Assembly: GCF_011683955.1 (NCBI RefSeq)
Contig: NZ_JAAQPI010000017.1
Location: 88,331-152,330, forward strand
DNA length: 64,000 nucleotides
Source of the DNA: Pseudomaricurvus alkylphenolicus
Lineage (GTDB): Bacteria > Pseudomonadota > Gammaproteobacteria > Pseudomonadales > Cellvibrionaceae
Direction of reading: 5' to 3'
Part shown: in pieces, positions 25,406 to 35,845 of the stretch
How positions within the stretch are numbered: position 1 is the first letter of the stretch
How the letters are laid out: every line of letters begins with the position of its first letter
Made by a program: the position numbers and the translations under genes
Notes under the pieces: generated by a model
The model's database searches: none
What the model saw: only the letters and a program-made list of their open reading frames with translations
Told to the model about the DNA's origin: nothing

Positions 25406-26872
25406 CTAGAGTAGCGAGGTGGAGTCCTGTTCGGCGGCGGAAAAGTGCACTGGCACCAGTTCGGCGTCTTTCTTGACCTGGGCCATGCGCCGCTGCTGCA
25501 CCTGCTGGTGCCAGGCGATGGTGTTGTAGTAGCTGCGGATGCGCTGTACGTATTGCACCGGTTCCCAACCGCGCGCGTAGCCGTGTTTGGCACGGCGATA
25601 GTACTTGCGTTTGGCCAGCAGCGGCAGATGTTCGCGCACGTCGACCCATTTGTCGGGGTCCCTGCCCATGCGCTCGGTCAGCACCCGGGCGTCTTCCATA
25701 TGGCCAAAGCCCACATTGTAGGCCGCCAGCGCCAGCCAGGTGCGATCCGCGCCCTGAATATCCTGGGGGATGCGATCGAAGATCTTTTTAAAGTACTTGG
25801 CGCCGCCATAGATGCTCTGGATGGGATCGAGACGGTTTTCCACGCCCATTTCAGCCGCTGTGACTTTGGTCAGCATCATCAGTCCGCGCACACCGGTATA
25901 GGATTGGGCACGGGAGTTCCAGTGGGATTCCTGGTAGCTGATGGCGGCCAGCAGTTGCCAGTCCAGATCGAACATGTCGCCGGCAATCTGCAGGTATTCC
26001 TGCCAGCGGGGCAGGCGTGTCTGCAGGCGGCGGGCAAAGGTGAGGGCGCTACCGGCGTCCAGACCGTCCACATGGCCATAGTAGTATTCATTCATTTCCT
26101 GCAGCATGCCCGACTCATGGGCCCTGGCGATAAAACCGTTGGCACGGTCCAGCAGGCTGTCATCCACACCTTTCGGAAACGCCCATGCCACTGCCTGGGG
26201 CTCGCTGACATCAAAAGCGACCTTGGCGCGCGGGTAGAGGGCGCGATTGAGGTCAAAGGCATTGGAGCTGACCACCGCGAAATCAATTTCGCCTTTATGG
26301 ACTTTCTCCATCAGATCGAGGATTTCCAGATCTGACTGCTCGTGCCAGCGCAGTTTGGGGTGCTGCCGCTGCATCTCCCGCAACAGTTCGGCCTGAGCGC
26401 TGTTAGAGATGACCAGCAGGCTCTTGCCGATAAGGTCCTGTACCTTTCTGGGCCTGGCAGTGCCTGTGCGGTAAATCACCTGTTGTGTGACTTCCATATA
26501 GGAAGCCGTGAAACGCACCTGGCGCTGGCGTGTATCGGTAACCGCAAGGCCTGCCGCGGCCAATTGGCCCTGGTCGCCGCCAACCTGGTGGAAGATGCGT
26601 CCCAGATTTTCTTCTTCGGAAATGTTGAGCTTCACGCCCAGGTCATCGGCAAAGGCCTTGGCCAGCGTGTATTCATAGCCAACCATGCCGCGGCTGTCTT
26701 CATAGTAGGTGGTGGGACCATTGCGGGAGATGATGGTCAGTTCGCCACTGGCGAGAACCTGCTCAAGGGCAGTGGGGGTGTGGCTGGCAGACAGGAACAG
26801 GCCGGCCGTCACCACCAGGGTGAGGCTAAGCAGGTGTCGGATGGCACGTCCGATAAGTTGTCTCTGTCGCAT
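25406..26872 (-). CDS. mltF: Membrane-bound lytic murein transglycosylase F
   Basis: A 488-residue MltF. An N-terminal signal/anchor (LLSLTLVVTAGLFLSASH) leads to a solute-binding-protein-like domain (LTIISRNGPTTYYEDSRGMVGYEY), then the catalytic SLT domain with AISYQESHWNSRAQSYTGVRGLMML containing the catalytic Glu. The C-terminal part has the usual YAVGFGHMEDAR-like motif as YNVGFGHMEDARVL. MltF cleaves peptidoglycan glycosidic bonds to give 1,6-anhydro-muramyl products at the outer membrane. It diverges from purL. Confidence 0.92.
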   Translation of the reverse strand: MRQRQLIGRAIRHLLSLTLVVTAGLFLSASHTPTALEQVLASGELTIISRNGPTTYYEDSRGMVGYEYTLAKAFADDLGVKLNISEEENLGRIFHQVGGDQGQLAAAGLAVTDTRQRQVRFTASYMEVTQQVIYRTGTARPRKVQDLIGKSLLVISNSAQAELLREMQRQHPKLRWHEQSDLEILDLMEKVHKGEIDFAVVSSNAFDLNRALYPRAKVAFDVSEPQAVAWAFPKGVDDSLLDRANGFIARAHESGMLQEMNEYYYGHVDGLDAGSALTFARRLQTRLPRWQEYLQIAGDMFDLDWQLLAAISYQESHWNSRAQSYTGVRGLMMLTKVTAAEMGVENRLDPIQSIYGGAKYFKKIFDRIPQDIQGADRTWLALAAYNVGFGHMEDARVLTERMGRDPDKWVDVREHLPLLAKRKYYRRAKHGYARGWEPVQYVQRIRSYYNTIAWHQQVQQRRMAQVKKDAELVPVHFSAAEQDSTSLL

Positions 26873-27511
26873 TTATGGCTCCTGTCGGCGTTTTCCTGAT
26901 AGGTGCACGCCTTCTGTCGGCTTGTCACCTATTCGCCCTGTGCGATTTTGACCCTGTTGTCCGGCTTCTTGCCGGCTTATCCGCGCTCTCTTACTCGGCG
27001 CCTGCTTGTTATATTCGTAGGTTGTTGGTCTGTCTGTTGTTTAACTGTGCTTGTGAGTCGGTGTTCGGTTCGATTGTCCGCGATTTCGTCCTGGCCACTA
27101 AAGACCTCAAAAATTGACGATTTCGTGCAAATTTTGCGCGATTTTACCTGCCAAATCCGAGAACCACCAGCTTGTTTTTCAATGGATATTGTAGTAGAGC
27201 TGCGCTGTTTTTACCTTCGGATGGGTGCCGATAACAATGTTTCCGGGAGGCGAAAGCCAACACTGCGGTAGCCCCAAAAGGGTGATGTATCTGCCAAAAC
27301 CCGTTGAATCGGCAGAAAATCTGCACTCCGAGCGTTTTCTCACCTTATTTTTTTGCTTTCGGCCTGCGGGCAAGGGGAGCGCCCTACGGCTTGATCCGTG
27401 ATCGACAAGATTTTTGCTCAATTGCTGCCACAACGGCGGATATCCAGTACAATGGCCGCCCTTTCAAGACCGCTCCAACACACCCCAAAAACCAAGAGGT
27501 TTTAACAGACT
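26873..27511. other. Intergenic region between mltF and purL
   Basis: A 639-bp spacer between divergent genes. No convincing coding sequence, tRNA or known riboswitch was recognised. A TACAAT at 27448-27453 could be a purL -10 element, but no -35 at good spacing was found, and no E. coli-style PurR operator is visible. The stretch shows several small out-of-frame ORFs without family signatures. Confidence 0.4.
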
Positions 27512-30500
27512 ATGCTGACCCTGCGTGGCGCTCCGGCTCTTTCCCAATTCCGTACCGACAAGCTCCTCGAAACCTTGCAACAGGCCGATGCCAAGGTGAC
27601 CTCGGTCTACGCGGAATATGTGCACTTCGCCGACATCGACAGTGATCTCACCGACGCTGAGTCGGAGGTGCTTAAGCAGCTGCTCACCTATGGACCGAAA
27701 GCGGAGAGTCAGGAGGTGGCAGGGACCTTGTTTCTGGTGGTGCCACGTCCGGGCACCATCTCGCCCTGGTCGTCCAAGGCCACCGATATCGCCCACAATG
27801 CAGGTTTGAAGCAGATCAACCGACTGGAGCGGGGCATTGCTTATCGGGTTACCGGTGTCAGTAATCCTCAGGTTATTGTCGCTGCCCTACATGATCGTAT
27901 GGTGGAAGCCGTATTCGATCGTCTCGATGCTGCCGAGCAGCTGTTCAGCCATGATGAGCCGAAGCCCCAGACCAGTGTCGACATCCTCGGCGGTGGCCGC
28001 GCTGCTCTGGAGAAAGCCAATGTGGAGCTGGGCCTGGCGCTGGCCGAAGACGAGATCGACTATTTGGTGACGAGCTTTACCGAGCTGGAGCGCAACCCGG
28101 TGGACGTGGAGCTGATGATGTTCGCCCAGGCGAATTCAGAGCACTGCCGCCACAAAATCTTTAACGCTTCCTGGACGCTGGACGGCAGCGACATGCCCAA
28201 GTCTTTGTTCGGCATGATCAAAAATACCTATGAGAAAGGCGGTGAGGACGTATTGTCTGCCTACGCCGACAATGCCTCTGTGATAGTCGGCAGCAAGGCC
28301 GGGCGTTTCTACCCGGATCCGGAAACCAAGAGCTACGGATACAACCAGGAAGATATCCATATTCTGATGAAGGTGGAAACCCACAACCACCCTACCGCAA
28401 TCGCTCCCTTCCCCGGAGCCGGTACCGGTGCCGGTGGTGAGATTCGTGACGAAGGTGCGGTAGGCCGTGGCTCCAAGCCTAAAGTGGGCTTGACCGGCTT
28501 TACGGTGTCGAATCTTCAGATTCCCGGTTACGGCCAGCCTTGGGAACAGGACTATGGCAAACCCGGTCGTATTGTGACCGCTCTGGATATTATGATCGAA
28601 GGCCCAATTGGCGGCGCTGCCTTTAATAACGAGTTCGGGCGCCCCAATATCTGTGGTTACTTCCGTACCTTTGAAGAGAACTTTGACGGCGAGCGCCGCG
28701 GTTATCACAAGCCCATTATGCTGGCCGGCGGTTACGGCAACATTAAAGCCGAGCATGTGGACCAGGACGAGTTTGAACCGGGTGCCAAGCTGGTTGCCTT
28801 GGGCGGCCCTGCCATGTTGATCGGTCTGGGTGGTGGTGCGGCCTCTTCCATGGCTTCGGGTTCTTCCTCAGAAGATCTGGATTTTGCCTCGGTGCAGCGT
28901 CAAAACCCCGAGATCGAGCGTCGCTGTCAGGAGGTTATCGACCAGTGTTGGCAACTGGGCGATCAAAACCCTATTGCCTTTATTCACGATGTGGGCGCCG
29001 GTGGCTTTTCCAACGCCTTTCCCGAGCTGGCCAAAGACGGCGGTTGTGGTGCGGTATTTGAGCTGCGCAAAATCAACAATGATGAACCCGGCATGAGCCC
29101 GCTGGAAATCTGGTGTAACGAAGCGCAGGAACGCTACGTGATGGCCATCATGCCTGCGGATCTGGCGCGTTTCGAAGCCATCTGTGAGCGCGAGCGCTGC
29201 CCCTATGCGATAGTGGGTGATGCGACTGCCGAAGATCACATTGTGCTCAACGATACTCACTTCGACACCAAGCCGGTGGACCTGCCCATGTCGGTGTTGT
29301 TCGGCAAACCGCCCAAGATGCATCGCACCGCCGAGACCCGAAGCTACGAGACGCAGGCGTTCACTACCGAAGGTTTATCAATTTACGAAGCGGCGGAGCG
29401 TGTCTTGCAGCATCCTTCGGTTGCCAGCAAGAGTTTCCTGATCACCATTGGTGATCGCTCGGTAACCGGGCAGGTTGTGCGTGATCAGTTTGTCGGGCCC
29501 TGGCAGGTGCCGGTAGCCGATTGTGCGGTAACCACTCAGGCTTATGACACCTATGCCGGTGAAGCCATGAGTATGGGTGAGCGTACGCCGGTTGCGTTGC
29601 TGGACGGCCCTGCATCCGGTCGCATGGCGATCGGTGAAGCGCTGACCAATATTGCCGCCACGCGTATCGAAAAGTTGTCCGATGTTAAGTTGTCGGCCAA
29701 CTGGATGTGCGCCGCGGGCCATCCCGGAGAGGACGAGAAGCTCTATCGTACGGTGGAAGCCATCGGCATGGAGCTGTGCCCACAGTTGGGTATTACCATT
29801 CCTGTGGGTAAGGATTCCATGTCCATGCGTACCGCCTGGACTGACAGTGGTGAAGACAAAGCGGTGACCGCGCCTTTATCTCTGGTGATCTCTGCCTTTG
29901 CGCCGGTGCCCGATGTTCGCAAAACGGTAACGCCTCAGTTGCGCACTGACCTCGGTTCCAGCGATCTGATTTTGTTGGATCTGGGCAATGGTAAAAACCG
30001 TCTCGGCGGCTCTATCCTGGCGCAGGTCTATAACCAGATGGGCGATACGCCCGCGGATGTGGATAGCGCCGAAGAGCTTAAAGGTTTCTTCGCAGCCATG
30101 CAGGAGAGCCTGGAAGCGGATCAGGTGTTGGCGTATCACGATCGTGGCGATGGAGGTTTGTTCGCGACGGTGGCGGAGATGGCGTTTGCCGGTCACTGTG
30201 GTGTTGATATCAATATCGATGGTCTCGGCGACGATCATCTGGCGGCACTGTTCAATGAGGAGTTGGGTGCGGTTCTGCAAACCCGCACCAGCGAGACGGA
30301 TGCGGTGATTGCGCGCTTTGCCAAAGCCGGTGTTAAGGCCTGTAAGCTGGGTTGGATCAACACGCACGATACGCTGCGAGTTGAGGCGGATGGCGAGATT
30401 ATTTATGACGAGTCCCGTCAGGAGCTGCAGCGTCTTTGGAGTGAGACCAGTTATCAGGTTGCTGCATTGCGTGATAACGCAGACTGCGCCAAGTCTGAGT

Positions 30501-31369
30501 TTGAGTTGGTGACTCAGGTGAATCCTGGCTTGGCTGTGAGCCTGAGTTTTGACCAGGACGAAGATGTTGCCGCACCTTATATTGCCAAGGGTGTAAGACC
30601 CAAGGTGGCGGTTCTGCGTGAGCAGGGTGTGAATGGCCATGTGGAGATGGCGGCGGCGTTTGACCGGGCCGGCTTCGAGGCTGTGGATGTGCACATGAGT
30701 GATGTGCTGGCGGGCCGCACCAGACTGGCTGATTATAAGGGGCTGGTTGCCTGTGGTGGCTTCTCATACGGTGATGTGTTGGGGGCCGGTGAGGGATGGG
30801 CGAAGACGATTTTGTTCAACGCTCAGGCGCGGGATCAGTTTCAGTCGTTTTTCCACCGCCAGGATACGTTCAGTCTCGGGGTGTGTAATGGCTGTCAGAT
30901 GATGTCGAATCTGAAGTCGCTGGTGCCGGGTGCGGATCACTGGCCGCATTTTGTCCGCAATCAATCTGAGCAGTTTGAGGCACGCTTCAGTCTGGTCGGG
31001 ATCGAGGAGTCGCCTTCGGTGTTGTTCGCGGGTATGGCGGGCAGTTATATGCCAGTGGCGGTTGCTCACGGCGAGGGTCGCGCGGAGTTTGCTTCTGAGG
31101 AGGCGCTGGAGCAGTGTCACAACAGCGGCTTGGTGTCGATGCGTTATCTGGATAATCACCGTAAGTTGACGGAGGATTATCCGGCTAACCCGAACGGTTC
31201 TCCCCAGGGGATTACCAGTGTGACATCTGAGGATGGCCGGGCCACGATTATGATGCCGCACCCTGAGCGGGTTTTCCGTGCGGTGAATAACTCCTGGCAT
31301 CCGGATGATTGGACCGAGGATAGCGGTTGGATGCGGTTGTTCCGTAATGCCCGGGTTTTTGTTGAGTAA
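27512..31369 (+). CDS. purL: Phosphoribosylformylglycinamidine synthase PurL (large, single-chain)
   Basis: A 1285-residue single-chain enzyme of the proteobacterial type (E. coli 1295). It converts FGAR, glutamine and ATP to FGAM in purine synthesis. The N-terminal PurS-like domain is followed by two AIR-synthase-type ATP domains ([30 protein letters not shown] and [14 protein letters not shown] visible) and a C-terminal class I glutamine amidotransferase with nucleophile [10 protein letters not shown] and HGEGRAEF. Full length and all major motifs look intact. A palindromic element lies 78 bp after its stop. Confidence 0.96.
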   Translation: MLTLRGAPALSQFRTDKLLETLQQADAKVTSVYAEYVHFADIDSDLTDAESEVLKQLLTYGPKAESQEVAGTLFLVVPRPGTISPWSSKATDIAHNAGLKQINRLERGIAYRVTGVSNPQVIVAALHDRMVEAVFDRLDAAEQLFSHDEPKPQTSVDILGGGRAALEKANVELGLALAEDEIDYLVTSFTELERNPVDVELMMFAQANSEHCRHKIFNASWTLDGSDMPKSLFGMIKNTYEKGGEDVLSAYADNASVIVGSKAGRFYPDPETKSYGYNQEDIHILMKVETHNHPTAIAPFPGAGTGAGGEIRDEGAVGRGSKPKVGLTGFTVSNLQIPGYGQPWEQDYGKPGRIVTALDIMIEGPIGGAAFNNEFGRPNICGYFRTFEENFDGERRGYHKPIMLAGGYGNIKAEHVDQDEFEPGAKLVALGGPAMLIGLGGGAASSMASGSSSEDLDFASVQRQNPEIERRCQEVIDQCWQLGDQNPIAFIHDVGAGGFSNAFPELAKDGGCGAVFELRKINNDEPGMSPLEIWCNEAQERYVMAIMPADLARFEAICERERCPYAIVGDATAEDHIVLNDTHFDTKPVDLPMSVLFGKPPKMHRTAETRSYETQAFTTEGLSIYEAAERVLQHPSVASKSFLITIGDRSVTGQVVRDQFVGPWQVPVADCAVTTQAYDTYAGEAMSMGERTPVALLDGPASGRMAIGEALTNIAATRIEKLSDVKLSANWMCAAGHPGEDEKLYRTVEAIGMELCPQLGITIPVGKDSMSMRTAWTDSGEDKAVTAPLSLVISAFAPVPDVRKTVTPQLRTDLGSSDLILLDLGNGKNRLGGSILAQVYNQMGDTPADVDSAEELKGFFAAMQESLEADQVLAYHDRGDGGLFATVAEMAFAGHCGVDINIDGLGDDHLAALFNEELGAVLQTRTSETDAVIARFAKAGVKACKLGWINTHDTLRVEADGEIIYDESRQELQRLWSETSYQVAALRDNADCAKSEFELVTQVNPGLAVSLSFDQDEDVAAPYIAKGVRPKVAVLREQGVNGHVEMAAAFDRAGFEAVDVHMSDVLAGRTRLADYKGLVACGGFSYGDVLGAGEGWAKTILFNAQARDQFQSFFHRQDTFSLGVCNGCQMMSNLKSLVPGADHWPHFVRNQSEQFEARFSLVGIEESPSVLFAGMAGSYMPVAVAHGEGRAEFASEEALEQCHNSGLVSMRYLDNHRKLTEDYPANPNGSPQGITSVTSEDGRATIMMPHPERVFRAVNNSWHPDDWTEDSGWMRLFRNARVFVE

Positions 31370-31446
31370 AGCTTGTCTGTTCTGAGGCGCAGGGTTCTGT
31401 GCCTCATGCCGTGGTTGGTGCGTTGGTTCCGGGGCTTCGGGTTCTG

Positions 31447-31633
31447 TGCCTCATAAGGCGGTCGGGGCGTTGTTTTCGGAGCTGTCGGGCGGCCCTCCAG
31501 GCTTCCCTCAGTCCCGAAAAAGCCCGGCAAAAAACGCCGGTCTTTTTCACTCCTTCGGCGCTCCTCCTTTACGCTCCGAAAACAACGCCCCGACCACCTC
31601 TGAAACCGCAGTTCTCCATGTCATTTGCCTCAT
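31447..31633. repeat. Long palindromic element, copy 3 (perfect outer stem)
   Basis: TGCCTCAT bounds it at 31447-31454 and 31626-31633. The outer arms 31460-31482 and 31573-31595 pair over all 23 positions (GGTCGGGGCGTTGTTTTCGG...), with a sequence different from copies 1, 2 and 4. The inner hairpin is AAAAAGcCCGGC/GCCGGtCTTTTT. A further GGGTTCTGTGCCTCAT at 31392-31407 repeats the left border at 31439-31454, hinting at a partial second element upstream. It lies between purL and fklB. Confidence 0.85.
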
Positions 31634-31792
31634 TGTAATTTTATATCCCATGCGGATCACCTGCGTAATATCATCGTAATGAGTTCAAGGTCTGAGAGGT
31701 ATTGTGAAAAGGCACCATTGGTCGGATGGCGTTAGGGGGAGCCCCGGGGTCTGTGGTAAGATTGCGGCCTTTTAACCGACTGAGTAGTGCAA

Positions 31793-32410
31793 ATGTCCGA
31801 TAAGTTTGAGTCGCTGGAAGCCAAAGCCAGCTACGGTGTGGGTCGCCAGCTGGGCGATCAGGTCTCTAACCCGCCTTTCGAAGGGTTTGATATTGAGTCC
31901 GCCCTGGCCGGTTTTACCGATGCGGTTAATGGCGCCGATCTGCAGGTGAGCGCAGACGATATCAATGCTGCCTTCCGTGAAATCCAGGGTCGTTTGCAGG
32001 CTGCGGAAGCGGAGAAGGCCAAGGAGATGTCTGCCGATGGCCAGAAGTATTTGGAAGAGAATGCCAAGAAAGACGGCGTAACCGTGACTGAGTCCGGGCT
32101 GCAGTACGAAGTGCTGGTCGAGGGTGATGGCGAGCTGCCGACTCAATCTTCAACCGTTCGTACCCATTATCACGGTACTCTGATTGACGGCACTGTGTTT
32201 GACAGCTCAGTGGATCGCGGCCAGCCTGCGGAATTCCCGGTTGGTGGGGTCATCGCCGGCTGGACCGAAGCGCTGCAGATGATGAAGGTGGGCTCCAAGT
32301 GGCGTCTGACCGTGCCCTATAACCTGGCCTACGGTGAGCGTGGCGCGGGTGGGGCGATCGGTCCATACGCCACTCTGATCTTTGAGGTGGAGCTGCTGGC
32401 TATCGTTTGA
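31793..32410 (+). CDS. fklB: FKBP-type peptidyl-prolyl isomerase, FklB-like
   Basis: A protein of 205 residues, matching E. coli FklB (FKBP22, 206). The N-terminal dimerisation domain shows FESLEAKASYGVGRQLGDQV, then a long helix ending EENAKKDGVTVTESGLQYEVL. The C-terminal FKBP domain contains VRTHYHGTLIDGTVFDSS, GGVIAGWTEALQMMKVGSKW and YGERGAGGAIGPYATLIFEVELL. No signal peptide is present, so it is cytoplasmic and distinct from the periplasmic FkpA. Start at ATG 31793, two codons inside the longest frame. Confidence 0.92.
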   Translation: MSDKFESLEAKASYGVGRQLGDQVSNPPFEGFDIESALAGFTDAVNGADLQVSADDINAAFREIQGRLQAAEAEKAKEMSADGQKYLEENAKKDGVTVTESGLQYEVLVEGDGELPTQSSTVRTHYHGTLIDGTVFDSSVDRGQPAEFPVGGVIAGWTEALQMMKVGSKWRLTVPYNLAYGERGAGGAIGPYATLIFEVELLAIV

Positions 32411-32437
32411 TGCCGGTTGTTTGAAATCGACGTTTTT

Positions 32438-32463
32438 CCTGGCGGGTCAAGACGCCCGCCAGG
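32438..32463. terminator. Hairpin between convergent fklB and srmB
   Basis: CCTGGCGGG (32438-32446) and CCCGCCAGG (32455-32463) form a perfect 9-bp stem with an 8-nt loop, placed between the two stop codons. A T-run precedes it on the plus strand, but none follows, so it is a weak match to an intrinsic terminator. Confidence 0.45.
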
Positions 32464-32472
32464 CTTGGGTGG

Positions 32473-33840
32473 CTAGTCTTCGTCTTGATCCAGCCGCGCC
32501 GGCTTTTTCTTGATCGGCGCCGGTGCAAATCCGTCTCCCCACTTGCCGGCCGCAGGCTTTGCCGATGGCGCGCGGCGCTTGCCAATGTTCTTGGTATCTC
32601 TGTGGCGTTTTTTGACTTTTTCGTTGCCCTTGCCAGCCTCTTTGCTGTTCTCCCCTGAACGTTTTTTTACGCCGGCTTTTTTGCCCGATGCCTTGACCTT
32701 TTTCGGGCCTTTGAATTTGGCCTCCAGGCCGGGAACCTTGCGTTTTTCGAAGCGAATCTGCAGCTCGCGCTCAAACCTTACCATCAGGTCCCAGTCGCGA
32801 TGGGTGATAAAGCTGATGGCCAGGCCTTCTTCTCCCGCTCGACCGGTGCGGCCGACGCGGTGCACGAAGTCTTCGCTGGAGCGGGCCAGGTCGTAGTTGA
32901 TGACCAGGTCCATGCCTTTGATGTCGAGACCGCGCGCGGCGACGTCGGTGGCCACCAGCATCTTGACGCGACCGCGCCGCAGGCGGTTCATTTCGTTGTT
33001 GCGGGCGTCCTGATCCATGTCGCCATGCAGGACCCCCACCTCCAGTTTCATATATCGCAGCCAACCCGCCAGCTTATTGGCCTGGGCCTTGGTGTTGGTG
33101 AAGATGATTGCCTTGTCGTATTCGACCTGTTCAAACAGCTTTAACAGCAGTTTGTTCTTGTGTTTCTCATCATCGCTCAGCACTATTTGTTGCTTTACCT
33201 GACCGCTGGCCTGGCGGGGTTTGGCCAGGGCGATGGTTTGCGGGTCGCGCAGCAGGGATTCTCCGACGTATTGTTGACCGTCGAGGGTGGCGGAAAACAG
33301 CAGGGTCTGCCGCTCGGGATTGCAGCTGGCGGCAATTTCCATCACCTCGTCCATAAAACCCATATCGAGCATTCGGTCAGCTTCGTCGAGGATCAGCACT
33401 TCCAGGTCGTTAAAATCCGGGGAGCCGCGTTCAATGTGTTCTTTCAGGCGCCCCGGCGTGGCCACCAGGATCTCCGGGTTCTTGCGAAAAATGGCGCGTT
33501 GATACTTAAAGTCATGGCCACCGGTAATGGCGTTGACTTCGAGGTGGGTAAAGGCAGCCAGCTGTTTGCAGTGCTTGACCACCTGACGGCAGAGCTCCCG
33601 GGTGGGGGTGAGGATCAATGCCCGGGTGCCGGCTTTGGGGGCGTCCTTTTGCAGAAGCTTGTGCAATGTAGGCAGCAGAAAGGCCGCCGTCTTGCCGCTG
33701 CCGGTTTCTGAGCTGACCTTGAGATCCTGGCCCGTCATGGCTGCCGGTATGGCCTCTCGTTGTACATCGGTGGGCTCACAGTAGCCCAGGGGTTCGAGGG
33801 CTTTTAGCAGGCGGTCGTGGAGCTGGAACTGGTCAAACAA
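32473..33840 (-). CDS. srmB: DEAD-box RNA helicase SrmB
   Basis: A 455-residue DEAD-box helicase. Motifs run in order: Q-motif region YCEPTDVQREAIPAAM, motif I SSETGSGKTAA, Ia TPTRELCRQ, II DEAD in LILDEADRMLDMGF, III SAT, and the C-terminal VATDVAARGLDIKG and HRVGRTGRAG. The basic tail includes KKRHRDTKNIGKRR, which matches the SrmB tail, and this identifies the subfamily. SrmB helps early assembly of the 50S subunit with L4 and L24. It is convergent with fklB. Confidence 0.88.
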   Translation of the reverse strand: MFDQFQLHDRLLKALEPLGYCEPTDVQREAIPAAMTGQDLKVSSETGSGKTAAFLLPTLHKLLQKDAPKAGTRALILTPTRELCRQVVKHCKQLAAFTHLEVNAITGGHDFKYQRAIFRKNPEILVATPGRLKEHIERGSPDFNDLEVLILDEADRMLDMGFMDEVMEIAASCNPERQTLLFSATLDGQQYVGESLLRDPQTIALAKPRQASGQVKQQIVLSDDEKHKNKLLLKLFEQVEYDKAIIFTNTKAQANKLAGWLRYMKLEVGVLHGDMDQDARNNEMNRLRRGRVKMLVATDVAARGLDIKGMDLVINYDLARSSEDFVHRVGRTGRAGEEGLAISFITHRDWDLMVRFERELQIRFEKRKVPGLEAKFKGPKKVKASGKKAGVKKRSGENSKEAGKGNEKVKKRHRDTKNIGKRRAPSAKPAAGKWGDGFAPAPIKKKPARLDQDED

Positions 33841-33936
33841 GGCGATATCTCTCTAGTGATTCGGGGCCAACCAATGGCGGCCGCGCACTGTATCAAAAAT
33901 CGCCCGTTTTGTCTGTGACTTGTTCGAGTACTCCTT

Positions 33937-34392
33937 CTAGGTGCGACCCGCCAGATAGGTCTCGTAGTCGGGGGCCTCCCGCTCATAGGTGCTTGAGAAC
34001 AGGGGCGAGGTTACCAGCAAGTCGGCGGTACTCTGGCTGCAGGCCACGGGAATATTCCAGACAGCTGCCAGACGCAACAGCGCTTTTACATCGGGGTCGT
34101 GGGGCTGCGCGGCGAGGGGGTCCCAGAAGAAAATCAGAATATCGATCTGGTGCTCGGTAATCATGGCGCCGATTTGCTGGTCGCCGCCGAGAGGACCGCT
34201 GATGAGTTTTGTGACCGCCAGGGAGGTTTCCCGTTCGATAAGATGCCCGGTGGTGCCAGTGGCATAAAACTGGTGATCACGCAGTCGTTCGAGGTGCTTT
34301 TGACACCAGGCCAGCAAATCCGGCTTTTTGTGGTCGTGCGCCACCAGGGCGATACGTTTGCTGGCGGTCACCTCAATGGTCTTGGTTTCCAT
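33937..34392 (-). CDS. mgsA: Methylglyoxal synthase
   Basis: A 151-residue MgsA, the normal length. The family pattern is present: [43 protein letters not shown], and [37 protein letters not shown], which carries the catalytic Asp and phosphate-binding residues. The enzyme turns dihydroxyacetone phosphate into methylglyoxal plus phosphate in the cytoplasm, relieving sugar-phosphate stress. The small unknown gene lies 23 bp upstream on the same strand and may share its transcript. Confidence 0.93.
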   Translation of the reverse strand: METKTIEVTASKRIALVAHDHKKPDLLAWCQKHLERLRDHQFYATGTTGHLIERETSLAVTKLISGPLGGDQQIGAMITEHQIDILIFFWDPLAAQPHDPDVKALLRLAAVWNIPVACSQSTADLLVTSPLFSSTYEREAPDYETYLAGRT

Positions 34393-34415
34393 ATCAGGCT
34401 CCTCGAGTCGGGTGC

Positions 34416-34697
34416 TTACTCACTGAACATTTGAATCGCGAAGCCGGTTTGCAGGGCCTCTCTCAGGCCCTTGTCGGCCGCCTGGATGCGTTCGTCCTGG
34501 ACCTTTTCAGGGGTCAGCCACTGGCGCTTTTCTATCTCTACGTCTTTAAAACCCTCGCGCATGGTCAGCACTTTGCAGAGCGTTTCGGCACCAAACAGGT
34601 CCTTGAAGTTGATATAGACGATAAACAGCGCCTTGTCGCCTGCTTTCAGGTCGTCAAAGTCCTTGGTGGCAATGGCGGAGGCGGAAAATACGTACAT
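34416..34697 (-). CDS. Small hypothetical protein upstream of mgsA
   Basis: A protein of 93 residues if it begins at [10 protein letters not shown] (34697); starts at 34730 or 34733 would add 11-12 residues. A predicted strand-helix pattern ([31 protein letters not shown]) is followed by charged helices. No signal, membrane segment or known motif is recognised. It precedes mgsA with a 23-bp gap. Function unknown. Confidence 0.55.
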   Translation of the reverse strand: MYVFSASAIATKDFDDLKAGDKALFIVYINFKDLFGAETLCKVLTMREGFKDVEIEKRQWLTPEKVQDERIQAADKGLREALQTGFAIQMFSE

Positions 34698-34831
34698 CTT
34701 GAAACCCTGGGCAAAGCGGGAATTAGGCATCAATTACTGCCCCAGAGCAAGGGTTAATCTGGTGGTTTGCAGCGTTTGCGGCCATGCAGTAGGCTCTTGT
34801 CTGGTTTATAGCAGGGAAAAGGAGAACTGCA

Positions 34832-35770
34832 ATGAATGACGCAAGGCGATGGGTTGGTGGCCTGTGGGCTCAGATATCAAAGGGGCTTGCCACTGCCGCA
34901 GCAAGTTTAATGCTGGTGGCGCCCTCAATGGCACAGCAGGACTTCGGTAAGGTGGAATTCAAGTCAGTGCCTGTGATCGAAGGACTGGTGATGTTGCAGG
35001 GCGCCGGTGGCAATATTGGTGTCTCCAAGGGGCGTGATGGGCTGTTGGTCATAGACAATGACTACGCTGCGCTGGAAAACAAGCTGCGGGGGGCATTGCT
35101 GCAACATGATCATCGCCCTGCACGCTTCTTGCTCAACACCCATTGGCACGGTGATCACACTGGCAATAATGCCTCGCTGGGGCGCGAGCAGGGGGTGATT
35201 GTCGCTCACGACAATGTCCGCCGCCGACTGGCCAGTGGCGGTGAAATCAAGGCATTTGGGATGAAGATTCCCCCGGCTGAACGTGTAGCGCTGCCGGCGG
35301 TCACCTACGACAAAACCATGACGCTGCACTGGAATCGACACCGCCTGGAGCTGGTACATCCGGATCCTGCCCACACTGACGGTGACACGGTTGTCTATTT
35401 TTATCGGGGTGACATACTGGAGGCCGTCCATACGGGTGATCTGTTTTTTAATGGTATTTACCCCTTTATCGATGCCAGCAGTGGGGGATCGGCGATGGGA
35501 ATGGTGGCGGCAGTGGCCGATGTTCTGTCACGTATCGACGACAAAACGCCTATTATTCCCGGCCACGGCCCACTGGCGCACAAAAAAGATCTGCAGCGTT
35601 ATCACGACTTCCTGAACACCGCTGTCAGTCGAATTGCCGCGCTCAAGAGCCAGGGTAAATCCCTGCAGCAGGTGATCGATGCGAAACCGATTTCTGACTT
35701 TGAGGCTGAGTGGGGTGATGGATTTTTGAACACTCAAACCTGGGTGGGCATTGTCTACGGTGCTCTGTAA
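34832..35770 (+). CDS. Secreted metallo-beta-lactamase-fold hydrolase
   Basis: A 312-residue protein. A signal peptide (residues about 17-34, ending SMAQQ) directs it to the periplasm. The dinuclear zinc motif HWHGDH follows in LNTHWHGDHTGNN; a later His in HTGDLFF and the terminal GHGPLAH complete the site. This fits the MBL family of periplasmic hydrolases related to QuiP/SoxH-type proteins rather than true class B beta-lactamases. Substrate unknown. AAGGAGA precedes ATG 34832. Confidence 0.85.
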   Translation: MNDARRWVGGLWAQISKGLATAAASLMLVAPSMAQQDFGKVEFKSVPVIEGLVMLQGAGGNIGVSKGRDGLLVIDNDYAALENKLRGALLQHDHRPARFLLNTHWHGDHTGNNASLGREQGVIVAHDNVRRRLASGGEIKAFGMKIPPAERVALPAVTYDKTMTLHWNRHRLELVHPDPAHTDGDTVVYFYRGDILEAVHTGDLFFNGIYPFIDASSGGSAMGMVAAVADVLSRIDDKTPIIPGHGPLAHKKDLQRYHDFLNTAVSRIAALKSQGKSLQQVIDAKPISDFEAEWGDGFLNTQTWVGIVYGAL

Positions 35771-35845
35771 GCGCTGGCGTCTGCATGTGCTACAATCGCC
35801 GCCGCCGAAATTTGAATTGAGTGTCTATCACACAGGAGTTTGTCC

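Noticed and set aside
27422..27453. Sigma-70 promoter of purL (TTGCTG ... TACAAT)
   Set aside because: Spacing is 20 bases, too long; only the -10 is plausible.
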